Source of the DNA: Tabrizicola sp.
GTDB lineage: Bacteria > Pseudomonadota > Alphaproteobacteria > Rhodobacterales > Rhodobacteraceae
DNA: 64,000 nt
Assembly: GCF_030694085.1 (NCBI RefSeq)
Contig: NZ_JAUXZE010000093.1
Coordinates: 1 to 64,000 of the forward strand
Direction of reading: 5' to 3'
Made by a program: the position numbers and the translations under genes. Of the stretch, positions 16,324 through 26,271 are shown piece by piece (positions within the stretch are counted from its first letter, which is position 1; the number at the start of each line of letters is the position of its first letter). The notes below the pieces were generated by a model. That model ran no database searches. It was not told the origin of the DNA and was given only the letters and a program-made list of their open reading frames with translations.

Positions 16324-16932
16324 ATGAGTGAACATCAAGTCCAAGCAACGCAAAAGCCCGACGCGAACGCGCGTAACAGCTACATTGCCAAGACGCTCAC
16401 TAAATCCCAATGGGATATCGCTGCAGATGTGGCGAGTATTATCAATCGTCAAATCCAAAAGACCGGCTCGTTCCGCGAAGCGCTGACTGATTATGCTCAC
16501 GCATTCTCGCGATCTGAAAAGTTCGATGCGGCAAAGGGCGAAGTCATTATCCGGGACGTCTTTTCTGCACAGTATGGTCAAACGATGAATGCCCTGCGAG
16601 AAACCCTACTGAATAACGAAAAGAACCTCTCCGAAAGTGCCCGTGAGAGTGCAATGCAATCCGCAAGGCAAACCTTGGATTCGATTGCCCAGGGTGAAAC
16701 GGAGCCGTTCTTCAAGTCCTATGACCGTGAAAGCAACAAACTCGCACAAGCGCTGAATATCACCGAAAGTGGCGCGAAGAAAATAATGGTGGAAAGCTAC
16801 AGAGCGATTGAAGGTCGGGAGCTCTACGAGATCGGCAAGGCCCTCGAAGAGCAACACCACAAACCGAAGGCGGAAGAAGCAAGAGTTGAGCGGAAGAACG
16901 CACGCTCTCAGAGCATGGTCCGATCGGATTGA
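16324..16932 (+). CDS. Hypothetical protein of the integrated element
   Basis: A 202-residue helical protein (NSYIAKTLTKSQWDIAADVA, REALTDYAHAFSRSEKFDAA, ITESGAKKIMVESYRAIEG) ending in a basic tail. No family recognised. Codon use is visibly more AT-tolerant than in the flanking chromosome, a sign of transfer. A site AAAGA stands a few bases before the ATG. It may belong to the transfer or regulation functions of the element. Confidence 0.65.
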   Translation: MSEHQVQATQKPDANARNSYIAKTLTKSQWDIAADVASIINRQIQKTGSFREALTDYAHAFSRSEKFDAAKGEVIIRDVFSAQYGQTMNALRETLLNNEKNLSESARESAMQSARQTLDSIAQGETEPFFKSYDRESNKLAQALNITESGAKKIMVESYRAIEGRELYEIGKALEEQHHKPKAEEARVERKNARSQSMVRSD

Positions 16933-17057
16933 TGCATCGTCAGCAGAACATCGGTGGACTGTGTATCACGCTGAAACCCGCAGAATGCTTGGTGTTTTTG
17001 GCAATCTGTGGTAAGATTTAAGGAGGTGGAGACACCTCGCTCCGAAGGGAGGGGCGC

Positions 17058-17387
17058 ATGGATGACGGGTTAAAGATTTCGGCAGGTCAAGAGGACCTGC
17101 GAGTGACGTTCGAAGCTGCTGCCAGACGCATCATCAAGGTGGATGTTGAGCGGTATCAGTCTTACCTCGATGACACGGGCATGACTGATCAGCAGAGGAA
17201 AGATTTCCTGCAAGCGATGTGGTTGGTTATGATGAGCTTCGTTGAGATGGGTTTTGAAGTTCACCCTATCCAACACGTCTGTGGAAAAGCCTCATCGATT
17301 GGCAATGGGTCTTCCACCAGAGAGCTTGATAAAGTAAGCTTCACGGAATCCCATAAAGATGAAAGAGATCAGGAGCCGCGCCCATAA
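17058..17387 (+). CDS. Small conserved protein upstream of serine recombinase
   Basis: A 109-residue product; its centre (DQQRKDFLQAMWLVMMSFVE then MGFEVHPIQHVCGK) is typical of small proteins found directly before serine recombinases or integrases in alphaproteobacterial elements. An AAGGGAGGGGCGC ribosome site precedes the ATG. It ends 18 bp before the recombinase start, so the two are likely co-transcribed; a role in recombination or its control is a guess. Confidence 0.7.
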   Translation: MDDGLKISAGQEDLRVTFEAAARRIIKVDVERYQSYLDDTGMTDQQRKDFLQAMWLVMMSFVEMGFEVHPIQHVCGKASSIGNGSSTRELDKVSFTESHKDERDQEPRP

Positions 17388-17405
17388 TTGCGGACTGGAG
17401 ATACA

Positions 17406-19031
<1,626 letters not shown>

Positions 19032-19135
19032 TGGGCGGGTGATTAGACGCAATCGAAACGGCGCGCAAGGGGGTAAGGGCGGGAATTCCGACCGTCTCTG
19101 GACCCATCCGCGCCCTTGGGGTAGAAGCCATCCCC

Positions 19136-19309
19136 ATGCGCAGCCCCTCGGACCCGCCCGTTAACGAAAAGGCCCGGAAACCTGAACGCGCCTTGTCCCG
19201 GGAAGACCGGCTGAAGGCGGCGCTCAAGGCCAACATGGCGCGGCGGAAGGCACAGGCAAGGGCTCGGACCGCCGAAGACGCGGCCGGGAAAACCGAGAAC
19301 GAGGAGTAG
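19136..19309 (+). CDS. Small charged conserved protein upstream of murA
   Basis: A 57-residue protein, MRSPSDPPVNEKARKPERAL and onward through SREDRLKAALKANMARRKAQ to an acidic tail. Tiny proteins with this SREDRLKAAL.AN..RRKAQARA pattern lie directly before murA in Rhodobacterales. It ends 5 bp before murA and its 3' end (GGAG) serves as the murA ribosome binding site. Function unknown. Confidence 0.7.
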   Translation: MRSPSDPPVNEKARKPERALSREDRLKAALKANMARRKAQARARTAEDAAGKTENEE

Positions 19310-19314
19310 GGCGG

Positions 19315-20583
19315 ATGGATTCGATTCTGGTGCGCGGCAACGGGGCCTTGTCGGGGGCGATCCCGATCGCGGGGGCGAAGAACGCCTGCCTCACGCTCAT
19401 GCCCGCGACGCTTCTCAGCGACGAGCCGCTGACGCTGACCAACGCTCCCCGCCTCTCCGACATCCGCACGATGACGCAGCTGCTGCAGTCACTCGGGGCG
19501 GAGGTCGCCAGCCTGCAGGACGGGCTGGTGCTGGCGCTGTCCAGCCACTCGATCACCAATTTCAAGGCCGACTACGACATCGTCCGCAAGATGCGCGCCT
19601 CGATCCTGGTTCTGGGCCCGATGCTGGCCCGCTATGGCCATGCCGTCGTGTCGCTGCCGGGCGGCTGTGCCATAGGTGCGCGGCCGGTGGACCTGCACCT
19701 CAAGGCGCTGGAGGCGATGGGCGCGGACCTCGACCTGCGCGACGGCTACGTCCACGCCAAGGCCCCTGGGGGCCGGCTGAAGGGTGCCGTAGTCGAATTC
19801 CCCTTCGTCTCGGTCGGGGCCACGGAAAACGCGCTGATGGCCGCCACGCTGGCCCGGGGCACCACCGAACTGCGCAACGCCGCGCGCGAGCCCGAGATCG
19901 TCGATCTGGCCCGCTGCCTTAAGAAGATGGGCGCGAAGATCGAAGGCGAGGGCACCTCGACCATCACCATTGAAGGCACCGACAGGCTGGGCGGGGCCAC
20001 GCATCAGGTCGTCACCGACCGGATTGAACTGGGCACCTACATGCTGGTTCCCGCAATCTGCGGCGGCGAGGTGGAATGTATCGGCGGCACGCTGGACCTG
20101 GTCGCAAGTTTTGCCGAAAAGCTGGATGCTGCAGGGGTCTCGGTCACGCAGACCAATCGGGGCCTGAAGGTTGCCCGCAAGAATGGTCGGGTGAGGGCCG
20201 TGGATGTGATGACCGAACCCTTCCCCGGCTTCCCCACCGACCTGCAGGCGCAGATGATGGCGCTTCTGTGCACCGCCGAGGGGACATCCGTCCTGGAGGA
20301 GAAGATCTTCGAGAACCGCTTCATGCATGCGCCCGAACTGATCCGAATGGGCGCGAAGATCGACGTCCACGGCGGGACGGCCACCGTGACCGGCGTCGAA
20401 AGGCTGAAGGGCGCACCGGTCATGGCAACCGACCTTCGCGCCAGCGTATCGCTGATCCTTGCCGGTCTTGCGGCGGAAGGTGAAACCGTCGTCTCGCGCG
20501 TCTATCATCTGGATCGCGGCTATGAGCGGGTGGAAGAAAAGCTTCGCGCCTGCGGGGCCCATATCGAACGGATCAGCGCATGA
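19315..20583 (+). CDS. murA: UDP-N-acetylglucosamine 1-carboxyvinyltransferase MurA
   Basis: The 422-residue enzyme transfers enolpyruvate from PEP to UDP-GlcNAc, the first committed step of peptidoglycan synthesis in the cytoplasm. Features: the inside-out alpha/beta barrel repeats, the N-terminal GAKNACLTLMPATLLSDEP, the loop GGCAIGARPVDLHLKALEAM with the catalytic, fosfomycin-target Cys near residue 119, and the C-terminal DLRASVSLILAGLAAEG. Length is normal. It is followed by a DUF2948 gene with an ATGA overlap, the usual Rhodobacterales order. Confidence 0.97.
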   Translation: MDSILVRGNGALSGAIPIAGAKNACLTLMPATLLSDEPLTLTNAPRLSDIRTMTQLLQSLGAEVASLQDGLVLALSSHSITNFKADYDIVRKMRASILVLGPMLARYGHAVVSLPGGCAIGARPVDLHLKALEAMGADLDLRDGYVHAKAPGGRLKGAVVEFPFVSVGATENALMAATLARGTTELRNAAREPEIVDLARCLKKMGAKIEGEGTSTITIEGTDRLGGATHQVVTDRIELGTYMLVPAICGGEVECIGGTLDLVASFAEKLDAAGVSVTQTNRGLKVARKNGRVRAVDVMTEPFPGFPTDLQAQMMALLCTAEGTSVLEEKIFENRFMHAPELIRMGAKIDVHGGTATVTGVERLKGAPVMATDLRASVSLILAGLAAEGETVVSRVYHLDRGYERVEEKLRACGAHIERISA

Positions 20584-21053
20584 CCGACGCCCGGTTTCAG
20601 GACGGCGGCGAAGAGCCGTTGCGGCTGGTGGCCCAGGATGCGGATGACTTGAACGTCATCTCGACGCTGGTGCAGGACGCCGTCCTGCCGGTGACTGAAC
20701 TGAAATACGACGCCAAACGGCGCCGCTTCGCGATTCTCCTTAACCGTTTTCGGTGGGAAGACCGGGTCGAGGCCGAGCGGGTGGGCCGCGCCTATGAAAG
20801 GGTCCGCTCGGTCATGGTGGTCGGGGATGTGCGAAAAGTGCAATCCTCTGGCTTTGATCGCGCCAACAAGGACCTTGTTTTGTCGCTTTTATCCATGTCA
20901 TTCGAACCGGGCGAGGATGGCACTGGCCGCCTGACGCTGGTGCTGGCCGGCGACGGGGCCATCGCGCTTGACGTCGAGGCGCTGGAGGTCCGGCTGGACG
21001 ACGTGACCAGGCCCTACCGGGCGCCCTCGGGCAAGGTTCCGCGACACGAGTGA
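20580..21053 (+). CDS. DUF2948 family protein
   Basis: A 157-residue protein (DARFQDGGEEPLRLVAQDAD, VQDAVLPVTELKYDAKRRRF, LSMSFEPGEDGTGRLTLVLA) of the DUF2948 family found between murA and hisD in Rhodobacterales. It starts within the murA stop codon (ATGA), so it is translationally coupled. No activity is known. Confidence 0.85.
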   Translation: MTDARFQDGGEEPLRLVAQDADDLNVISTLVQDAVLPVTELKYDAKRRRFAILLNRFRWEDRVEAERVGRAYERVRSVMVVGDVRKVQSSGFDRANKDLVLSLLSMSFEPGEDGTGRLTLVLAGDGAIALDVEALEVRLDDVTRPYRAPSGKVPRHE

Positions 21054-21062
21054 CTCGGGGCC

Positions 21063-21082
21063 AAATTCCTTCGAAGGAATTT
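21063..21082. terminator. 20-bp perfect palindrome after DUF2948 gene
   Basis: AAATTCCTTCGAAGGAATTT can form a 10-bp hairpin 10 bases after the stop codon; a degenerate second CTTCGAAGGC follows at about 21091. It may act as terminator or mRNA-end stabiliser before hisD, although the arms have no T-run. Confidence 0.55.
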
Positions 21083-21174
21083 GCAGAAGTCTTCGAAGGC
21101 ATTTGACCCGCGCCTCCAGCCTTGAGCCCGGCCTCGGCCCGCGCTATCTGCTCCCCGACCAGCCGGAGGCCCCG

Positions 21175-22476
21175 ATGCCCGTCTTCCTCAACACCGCAGA
21201 CCCGGACTTCGACGCCGCCTTCCAGGCCCTCCTTGGCCAGAAGCGCGAGGAAGCCGAAGACGTCGATCTGGCCGTCGCGCAGATCATCGCCGATGTCCGC
21301 GCCCGGGGCGATGCTGCGGTCATCGACCTGACCGCCCGCTTCGACCGGCTGACGCTGACGCCGCGGACGCTTGCCTTCACTCCGGCCGAGATCGCCGCCG
21401 AAATTGCCAAGGTCGGCCGCGAAGACCGCGCCGCGCTGGAGTTGGCCGCCACCCGCATCCGCGCCTACCACGAACGACAGAAGCCGCAGGACGAAAGCTG
21501 GACCGACGCCATCGGCGCGACGCTCGGCTGGCGCTGGACGCCGGTGTCGGCGGCCGGGCTTTATGTGCCGGGCGGGCTGGCGTCCTATCCGTCCAGCGTG
21601 TTGATGAACGCCATCCCCGCCAAGGTCGCGGGCGTCGAGCGGCTGGTCATCGTCTGCCCGACGCCCGGCGGCGTGGTGAACCCGCTTGTCCTTCTTGCCG
21701 CCCGGATTGCGGGCGTGGACCAGGTCTACCGGATCGGTGGGGCGCAGGCGATTGCGGCGCTGGCCTATGGCACCCAGACCATCGACCCGGTCGACAAGAT
21801 CACGGGCCCCGGCAACGCCTTCGTTGCCGCCGCCAAGCGCCGGGTCTTTGGCCGCGTCGGCATCGACATGATCGCCGGGCCGTCCGAGATCCTTGTCATT
21901 GCCGATGCCGACAACGACCCGGACTGGATCGCCCTCGACCTGCTTTCTCAGGCCGAACACGACGAAAGTGCCCAGTCGATCCTGATCACGACCAGCGCCG
22001 CCTTCGGCCAGGCCGTTGCGGCAGCCGTGGCCGAACGCCTGAAAACGCTGGACCGCCGCGGCATCGCCGGGATCTCCTGGGCGCAGAACGGTGCGGTGAT
22101 CGTCGCCCGTGACCTCTCTGAAGCCGCTGATCTCTCGAACCGCATCGCCCCCGAACACCTGGAGCTTTGCGTTGCCGACCCTGACGGTTTGGCCCGGGAC
22201 ATCACCCACGCCGGCGCGATCTTCCTGGGCCAATACACGCCCGAGGCCATCGGCGACTATATCGGCGGCCCGAACCATGTGCTGCCCACGGCGCGGTCGG
22301 CCCGATTCTCTTCGGGTCTCTCGGTTCTCGACTTCATGAAGCGCACGACGCTGGCGAAGATGACCCCCGAGGCGCTGAAGGCCATCGGCCCGGCCGCCGA
22401 ACGGCTGGCGCAGTCGGAAAGCCTGCAAGCGCACGGGTTAAGCGTCCGCGCGCGGCTTGACCGGCTGAATGGGTGA
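21175..22476 (+). CDS. hisD: Histidinol dehydrogenase HisD
   Basis: The 433-residue enzyme performs the last two NAD-dependent oxidations of L-histidinol to histidine. Visible motifs: AAGLYVPGGLASYPSSVLM, GGAQAIAALAYGT, DKITGPGNAFVAAAKRRVFG, AGPSEILVIAD, the zinc/catalytic region LLSQAEHDESAQSIL, and IAPEHLELCV with IGGPNHVLPT. The ATG at 21175 is chosen because GGAGG stands just before it; a longer frame to 21103 has no such site. Standard neighbour of murA/UPF0262 in this order. Confidence 0.96.
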   Translation: MPVFLNTADPDFDAAFQALLGQKREEAEDVDLAVAQIIADVRARGDAAVIDLTARFDRLTLTPRTLAFTPAEIAAEIAKVGREDRAALELAATRIRAYHERQKPQDESWTDAIGATLGWRWTPVSAAGLYVPGGLASYPSSVLMNAIPAKVAGVERLVIVCPTPGGVVNPLVLLAARIAGVDQVYRIGGAQAIAALAYGTQTIDPVDKITGPGNAFVAAAKRRVFGRVGIDMIAGPSEILVIADADNDPDWIALDLLSQAEHDESAQSILITTSAAFGQAVAAAVAERLKTLDRRGIAGISWAQNGAVIVARDLSEAADLSNRIAPEHLELCVADPDGLARDITHAGAIFLGQYTPEAIGDYIGGPNHVLPTARSARFSSGLSVLDFMKRTTLAKMTPEALKAIGPAAERLAQSESLQAHGLSVRARLDRLNG

Positions 22477-22563
22477 TCTGCGTATCGGTGCGCATTGGCG
22501 TACCCCACGGCTTGCCGGGCCGTGGGTCTGTGGGGCAGGGTGGGGCGAACGGTAGGAGGCCGC

Positions 22564-23208
22564 ATGCCCACGCTCTACTATTCCCGCAATCCGAATCCCC
22601 GGCTGGCGGTTGCCGTGGCGCGCTACCTCAATGCGCCCGTGACGCTGAAATGGGCCGCCCCTTTCGCGCCCGACCAGGCCGAGCGCTTCCTGAAGCTGAA
22701 TCCGACCCAGCGCATCCCGATCCTGGTCGAGGCGGACGGCAACCCTCTTTGGGAAGCCGACGCCATCGCCTGCCATCTGTCGCAAATGGTCGGGTCGGAC
22801 TTCTGGCGGCAGGGCAGCGCGCAGCCCGACATGATCCGCTGGTTAAGCTGGGGAAAGGAGAATTTCGTTCGGGCCTGCGACATGGTCCAGTTCGAGCTGG
22901 GGACCAAGCGGCGTTACGGGATCGGCCCCTGCGACGCAGCCGCTGTTGCAGTCGGCACGGCGCTCTTTCATGTCTCTGCAGCGATCCTGGACCGGCATCT
23001 GGAAACCCGTGACTGGCTGACCGGAGCCACGCCCAGCCACGCCGACTTCCGCATGGCAAGCTTTCTGCCCTTCAACCTCGTCATGCGCCTGCCGCTTCAC
23101 GACTACCCCGCCGTCGCCGCCTGGTATGCCCGCCTTGAAGCCATCCCCGCCTGGTCGGACCCGTTTGCCGGCCTCGACGCGCCGGAACTGCCCCCGATCC
23201 CCGCTTGA
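22564..23208 (+). CDS. Glutathione S-transferase family protein
   Basis: A 214-residue product with an N-terminal thioredoxin-like half (MPTLYYSRNPNPRLAVAVAR, LNPTQRIPILVEADGNPLWE, ADAIACHLSQM) and an all-helical C-terminal half (GATPSHADFRMASFLPF). Start chosen at 22564 with AGGAGG in front. Substrate unknown. It is inserted between hisD and the UPF0262 gene, which it precedes by 50 bp. Confidence 0.85.
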   Translation: MPTLYYSRNPNPRLAVAVARYLNAPVTLKWAAPFAPDQAERFLKLNPTQRIPILVEADGNPLWEADAIACHLSQMVGSDFWRQGSAQPDMIRWLSWGKENFVRACDMVQFELGTKRRYGIGPCDAAAVAVGTALFHVSAAILDRHLETRDWLTGATPSHADFRMASFLPFNLVMRLPLHDYPAVAAWYARLEAIPAWSDPFAGLDAPELPPIPA

Positions 23209-23258
23209 CCCAGGCCGCATCGCCATTGCATCACGGGCGGAACGTCCGGGGACCTCAA

Positions 23259-23735
23259 ATGAACCGCATCTGCCAGATCGACATCGACGAAAAGGGCCTG
23301 GCCCGGCCCACGCCCGAGATCGAACAGGAACGCCGCGTCGCCATCTTCGACCTTCTCGAAGAAAATTCCTTCATCCCCGCCCGCCGCCCCGACCGTGAAA
23401 TGCCGGAAGGCCCCTACCGCGTGCTGCTGGCGATCCGCGACGGGCGGCTCGTTTTCGACATCGCCACCGAAACCGGCGAGAAGGCCGCCGAGTTTCACCT
23501 CTCGCTCGGTCCCTTCCGCCAGGTGGTCAAGGACTACTTCCAGATCTGCGAAAGCTACTTCGACGCCGTGAAGCGCCTGCCGCCCTCCCAGATCGAGGCG
23601 ATCGACATGGCCCGGCGCGGCATCCACAACGAGGGCGCCTCGATCCTGCGCGAAAGGCTGGGGGGCAAGGCCGAAGTCGACACCGACACCGCGCGGCGAC
23701 TTTTCACCTTGCTCTGCGTCCTGCACTGGGGCTGA
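23259..23735 (+). CDS. UPF0262 family protein
   Basis: A 158-residue protein with the UPF0262 pattern: IDIDEKGLARPTPEIEQERR, VAIFDLLEENSFIP, LSLGPFRQVVKDYFQICESY, AIDMARRGIHNEGA. Found next to hisD and a low-Mr phosphatase in many alphaproteobacteria; function unknown. The start ATG at 23259 gives the conserved MNRICQIDID opening. Confidence 0.88.
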   Translation: MNRICQIDIDEKGLARPTPEIEQERRVAIFDLLEENSFIPARRPDREMPEGPYRVLLAIRDGRLVFDIATETGEKAAEFHLSLGPFRQVVKDYFQICESYFDAVKRLPPSQIEAIDMARRGIHNEGASILRERLGGKAEVDTDTARRLFTLLCVLHWG

Positions 23736-23739
23736 CGCA

Positions 23740-24198
23740 TTGAGCGATTTCCCTCAGTCGGTGCTATTCTGCTGCGACCACAATGCCGTGCGCTCCCCGA
23801 TGGCAGAAGGGCTGATGAAGCAGATGTATGGCCAGCGCGCCTATGTGCAGTCCGCCGGCGTGAAGAACGACATGGAAATCGACGGCTTTTCCGTCGCGGT
23901 CTGCCAGGAGCTTGGGATCGAACTTTCCCGCCACCGCTCGCGGTCCTTCGACGAGATGCAGAACTGGGGCGACGATCTCAGCCAGTTCGACCTGATCATC
24001 GCGCTCAGCCCCGCCAGCCAGCGCATGGCGTTGGAACTGACCCGCTTCCACCATCTCGACATCGAATACTGGCCGATCCTCGATCCGACCGGCCTGGGCG
24101 AGACGCGTGAAGCGAAGCTTGCGGCCTATCGCCAGGCGCGGGACCAGATACGGACCCGGATGCTGGATCGTTTCGGCCCCCCTACGGAAAGCCCCTGA
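23740..24198 (+). CDS. Low-molecular-weight protein tyrosine phosphatase-like protein (TTG start)
   Basis: The 152-residue protein has a P-loop CDHNAVR (Cys-x5-Arg) followed by SPMAEGLMK, as in low-Mr tyrosine phosphatases and ArsC-type arsenate reductases. The C-terminal catalytic Asp-Pro appears as ILDPTGLGETREAKLAAYRQ. The loop differs from the common CLGNICR form, and two Cys are adjacent (FCCDHN), so activity may differ. A TTG at 23740, 4 bp after the UPF0262 stop, is the only reasonable start. Confidence 0.82.
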   Translation: MSDFPQSVLFCCDHNAVRSPMAEGLMKQMYGQRAYVQSAGVKNDMEIDGFSVAVCQELGIELSRHRSRSFDEMQNWGDDLSQFDLIIALSPASQRMALELTRFHHLDIEYWPILDPTGLGETREAKLAAYRQARDQIRTRMLDRFGPPTESP

Positions 24199-24213
24199 CC
24201 GCAGCGCGCAAGC

Positions 24214-24241
24214 GTAGGGTGGGCGGTATCGCCCACCCTAC
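24214..24241. terminator. Perfect 12-bp hairpin between convergent genes (GTAGGGTGGGC repeat, copy 1)
   Basis: GTAGGGTGGGCG, a 4-base loop GTAT, then the exact complement. It lies between convergent genes, overlaps the TAG stop of the leftward HxlR gene and can terminate both directions. Related hairpins occur at 32221 and 49034. Confidence 0.75.
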
Positions 24242-24630
24242 TCTGCCGCCAAAGCAGCTCTCCCGGCCACGATCCGGGCAAGCGCGCCCTCGATCCAGCC
24301 GACCAGCGCCACCACATGCGCCGCCGCCTCCTGGCCCAACGCCGTCAGCTCATAGTCCACATGCGGCGGCACCACCTGATGCGCTGTGCGCAGCACGAAC
24401 CCATCCGCTTCCAGATCCTTCAGCGTCTGCGACAACATCCGCTCGCTCACGCCCCCCACCTTCCGCCGCAACTCGGCAAACCGGTGCGGCCCCGTTGCCA
24501 GCGCCACCATCACCAGCGTCCCCCATCGGTTCGTCAGATGGCTCAGGATCCCGCGTGACGGACAATCCGCCGCCAGCACGTTCCCCGACTGCCACCCGTC
24601 CAGCAGTTCCTGTGCAACTCCGCCCGTCAT
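24238..24630 (-). CDS. HxlR-family winged-helix regulator
   Basis: A 130-residue regulator with the HxlR layout: CPSRGILSHLTNRWGTLVMV, RFAELRRKVGGVSERMLSQT, LKDLEADGFVLRTAHQVVPP, VDYELTALGQEAAAHVVALV. The single Cys before the helix-turn-helix is the redox-sensing position in QorR/YodB-type members. It is divergent from an NmrA-like reductase gene, the same arrangement as qorR-qorA or ytfH-ytfG, so it probably represses that gene until quinone or electrophile stress. Two palindromic elements lie in the shared promoter. Confidence 0.88.
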   Translation of the reverse strand: MTGGVAQELLDGWQSGNVLAADCPSRGILSHLTNRWGTLVMVALATGPHRFAELRRKVGGVSERMLSQTLKDLEADGFVLRTAHQVVPPHVDYELTALGQEAAAHVVALVGWIEGALARIVAGRAALAAE

Positions 24631-24654
24631 CCTGTGCGCCCCTTCGGTATACTA

Positions 24655-24686
24655 ACAAATTTGTGCGTACTTCTCTTTCGTAAGTA
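24655..24686. promoter_or_regulatory. Palindromic elements in the HxlR/reductase intergenic region
   Basis: ACAAATTTGT (24655-24664) is a perfect palindrome, and TACTT at 24668 with AAGTA at 24682 forms an inverted repeat with a 9-base gap, similar in form to HxlR-family operators. Both lie in the 96-bp divergent promoter. Assignment is by position only. Confidence 0.5.
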
Positions 24687-24726
24687 AAGCCGTATCTCTC
24701 CCCTTGTCACCCAAAAGGAGAGACCA

Positions 24727-25557
24727 ATGACCATCGCCATTACCGGAGCCACCGGCCACCTCGGTCGCCTTGCCATTGCCGCCCTGAAGGCGCGCGGGGC
24801 GCTGCCCATCGCCTTGGCCCGCGATCCTGCCAAGGCCGCCGACCTGAACGTCGAGACTCGCGCCTTCGACTACACCAGCGCCGATCCCGCCGCGCTGCAA
24901 GGGATCGATACCCTTGTCCTCATCTCGTCCAACGACTTCAACGACCGCGCCGGTCAGCACCGCAACGTGATCGCCGCCGCCAGGGCCGCGGGCGTCAAGC
25001 GGCTGGTCTACACCTCGATCCTGAAGGGCGACGCCAGCCCGATGCTCCTGGCCCAGGACCATGTCGCCACCGAAACAGCGATCCGCGACGCCGGCATCCC
25101 CGCCACCCTGCTGCGCAACGGCTGGTATACCGAGAACTACACCGGCGCGCTTGGCGCCGCCCTCCAGCACGGGGCGATCATCGGCGCGGCGGGCGAGGGG
25201 AAGGTGAACTCCGCCGCCCGCAAGGACTATGCCGAGGCCATCACGGTCACCGCTCTGGACGATGCCCACACGGGACGGACCTACGAACTGGCAGGCGACA
25301 TCGCACATTCCGGGGCCGACTTCGCCGCTGCCGTCGCCAGGGCCGCCGGGAAGCCCGTGGCCTACGTGCCGATGACCCAGAAGGACTACGCCCAGGCCCT
25401 GATCGGTTTCGGCCTGCCCGAAGGCTTCGCCCATGTCCTCGCCGACAGCGACGCCCGGGCCGGAGAGGGGGCGCTAGCCGACAACAGCCGCAGCCTCAGC
25501 CGCCTGATCGGCCGCCCGACAACGCCTATCGCCGAAACCATCACTGCGGCACTTTGA
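24727..25557 (+). CDS. NmrA-like NAD(P)-dependent reductase (QOR2/YtfG type)
   Basis: The 276-residue Rossmann protein begins TIAITGATGHLGRLAIAAL, the NADP-binding loop, and has VKRLVYTSILKGDASPMLLA and GIPATLLRNGWYTENY, typical of NmrA-like atypical SDRs such as NAD(P)H:quinone oxidoreductase 2. It probably reduces quinones or related electrophiles. An AAAGGAGAGACC site precedes the ATG. Regulation by the divergent HxlR protein is likely. Confidence 0.88.
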   Translation: MTIAITGATGHLGRLAIAALKARGALPIALARDPAKAADLNVETRAFDYTSADPAALQGIDTLVLISSNDFNDRAGQHRNVIAAARAAGVKRLVYTSILKGDASPMLLAQDHVATETAIRDAGIPATLLRNGWYTENYTGALGAALQHGAIIGAAGEGKVNSAARKDYAEAITVTALDDAHTGRTYELAGDIAHSGADFAAAVARAAGKPVAYVPMTQKDYAQALIGFGLPEGFAHVLADSDARAGEGALADNSRSLSRLIGRPTTPIAETITAAL

Positions 25558-25581
25558 ACGGGCAGGGGGGCGCGAAGCCCC

Positions 25582-26229
25582 TCACCACCGCTTCTTGCGG
25601 GCAAAGACCTTGCGGAATCGCGCCCGGTTGGTCTGGATGAACAGATCGAAGGGCGCGCCCAGCCGCCCCGCCCGGTCCAGCAGGTAGATCACTCCCGCCA
25701 CTGCGGCCAGCGCCGCCCCCAGCATGTTGACGATGAAATCCCCCATCGTGTCCGGCAGCCCCGACTTCATCATGTTGAAGCCGAAAAGCGAATCCATCGC
25801 ATATTCGAACAGCTCCCACAGCACGCCCACAGTCATCGCCAGGCAGAAGGACAAGGCCCCCAGCGCCCAGGGCGGGGCGGCATAGCGGTCGCCCTGGAAC
25901 AGCATGAAGACCAGAAGGAATCCCAGGATGCCGAAGCCCATTGCGGATCCGAAATGCAGCACCAGGTCCCACCACCAGAAGCGGTTGTAGAAGTCGTAGA
26001 CCTCGCCCAGGTACAGCGTCGCCAGAACGAACAGCGCGATAGCGGCCAGGAAGCTTGGCGGGAAACGCAGGCCCACGCGACTGGCCACCAGTCCTGGCAG
26101 CAGGGTCAGCACCAGGGCTGCCAGCGTCACAAAGACGGCGGGCCAGACCCCGCGCGCGGTCGCCACCAGCGCCTCGACTGCCAGCAACAGGCGGATGCCG
26201 TTCAGGACGATGGCCGATGGCGCTGGCAC
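25582..26229 (-). CDS. Integral membrane protein, DUF2238/YjdF-like
   Basis: A 215-residue protein with about six transmembrane segments and the motifs YLGEVYDFYNRFWWWDLVLH, GVLWELFEYAMDS and DTMGDFIVNMLGA, matching the YjdF/DUF2238 style of inner-membrane proteins. It starts with GTG at 26229, preceded by GAGGGGAA. A short basic cytoplasmic tail (RKVFARKKRW) ends it. Divergent from the nuclease-like gene by 42 bp. Function unknown. Confidence 0.75.
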   Translation of the reverse strand: MPAPSAIVLNGIRLLLAVEALVATARGVWPAVFVTLAALVLTLLPGLVASRVGLRFPPSFLAAIALFVLATLYLGEVYDFYNRFWWWDLVLHFGSAMGFGILGFLLVFMLFQGDRYAAPPWALGALSFCLAMTVGVLWELFEYAMDSLFGFNMMKSGLPDTMGDFIVNMLGAALAAVAGVIYLLDRAGRLGAPFDLFIQTNRARFRKVFARKKRW

Positions 26230-26271
26230 TTCCCCTCTCCCGCTGCGGGTCCTGTCTCCTATATTGGGGGG

